DNA from: CAG-273 sp963560005
GTDB lineage: Bacteria; Bacillota; Clostridia; TANB77; CAG-508
Length of the DNA: 6,660 nt
Direction: 5' to 3'
NCBI GenBank assembly: GCA_963560005.1
Contig: CAUWNG010000091.1
Span: 1-6,660, forward strand
Below, in pieces: positions 6,582 through 6,660 of the stretch. A program made the translations under genes and the position numbers. Position 1 is the stretch's first letter, and every line of letters begins with the position of its first letter. The notes beneath the pieces were generated by a model. That model searched no databases. It worked only from the letters and a program-made list of their open reading frames with translations, and was not told where the DNA came from.

Positions 6582-6598
6582 TAATTTTTAGTCTTTTT
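6563..6598. terminator. Bidirectional intrinsic terminator
   Basis: AAAAAGACTAAAA (6563-6575) and TTTTAGTCTTTTT (6586-6598) are a perfect 13-bp inverted repeat with a 10-base loop. Each strand ends in a run of five T, giving the hairpin-plus-U-tract form in both directions. The core GACTA pairs are the only G/C, so it is a weak-stem type common in AT-rich genomes. On the minus strand it would end a transcript arriving from beyond the right edge, isolating the unrecognised gene. Confidence 0.65.
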
Positions 6599-6615
6599 AC
6601 CAAATTTATATGAAA

Positions 6616-6656
6616 GAAATGTGATAATGTCTTAAGTAATGAAATAAGAAAATGTC
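6616..6656. repeat. Two 16-bp imperfect direct repeats at the right edge, IS-end-like
   Basis: GAAATGTGATAATGTC (6616-6631) and GAAATAAGAAAATGTC (6641-6656) agree at 13 of 16 positions, with a 25-base period. On the minus strand the edge reads TTGGGACATTTTC and then AGACATTATCAC. Repeated GACATT units just inside a TG...CA end recall the multiple transposase-binding sites of IS21-type elements. The resemblance is from memory, no transposase is in view, and the window stops here. Confidence 0.45.
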
Positions 6657-6660
6657 CCAA

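Noticed and set aside
1..6660. CRISPR array, tRNA, rRNA or riboswitch
   Set aside because: No regularly spaced repeats of suitable length, no cloverleaf or ribosomal RNA stretches, and all leaders are too short or too AT-rich to show a known riboswitch.

Overview
The window is AT-rich DNA with dense Shine-Dalgarno sites of the GGAGG type, and every supported gene reads on the minus strand. Four genes belong to the division/cell-wall (dcw) cluster. This fits a low-GC Firmicute, most likely an anaerobic member of the Clostridia. The MurE substrate motif DNPR implies meso-diaminopimelate peptidoglycan, and a small DUF6514-like gene also points to Clostridia.

Layout in transcription order, right to left: (1) the edge at 6600-6660 holds an imperfect direct repeat that resembles an insertion-sequence end. 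(2) A bidirectional terminator at 6563-6598 overlaps a promoter. (3) That promoter leads into an unrecognised 239-residue acidic protein (5744-6463, TTG start). (4) Right after its stop lies the C-terminal tail of a SpoVD/PBP2-type penicillin-binding protein: a scrap of transpeptidase end plus one PASTA domain (5420-5740), with no catalytic core. (5) A 122-base AT-rich gap carries a probable promoter. (6) murE, mraY, ftsW (spoVE type) and murG follow, 10 to 25 bases apart and each with its own ribosome binding site. (7) A short gap with a well-formed promoter precedes a DUF6514-like gene that runs off the left edge.

The core genes form a partial lipid II pathway. MurE adds the third amino acid to the UDP-MurNAc peptide, MraY loads the finished pentapeptide onto undecaprenyl phosphate (lipid I), MurG adds GlcNAc (lipid II), and the SEDS protein FtsW polymerises glycan. 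MurF and MurD, usually interleaved here, are absent and must be encoded elsewhere if the cell is viable.

The most unusual part is the right-hand third. The gene at the head of the cluster is a broken penicillin-binding protein, and an unrelated gene with its own promoter abuts the break, next to what may be an IS end. This looks like a rearrangement junction, or possibly an assembly join. I see no CRISPR array, tRNA, rRNA or riboswitch, and no clearly novel multi-gene system. No gene-free stretch exceeds 300 bases.
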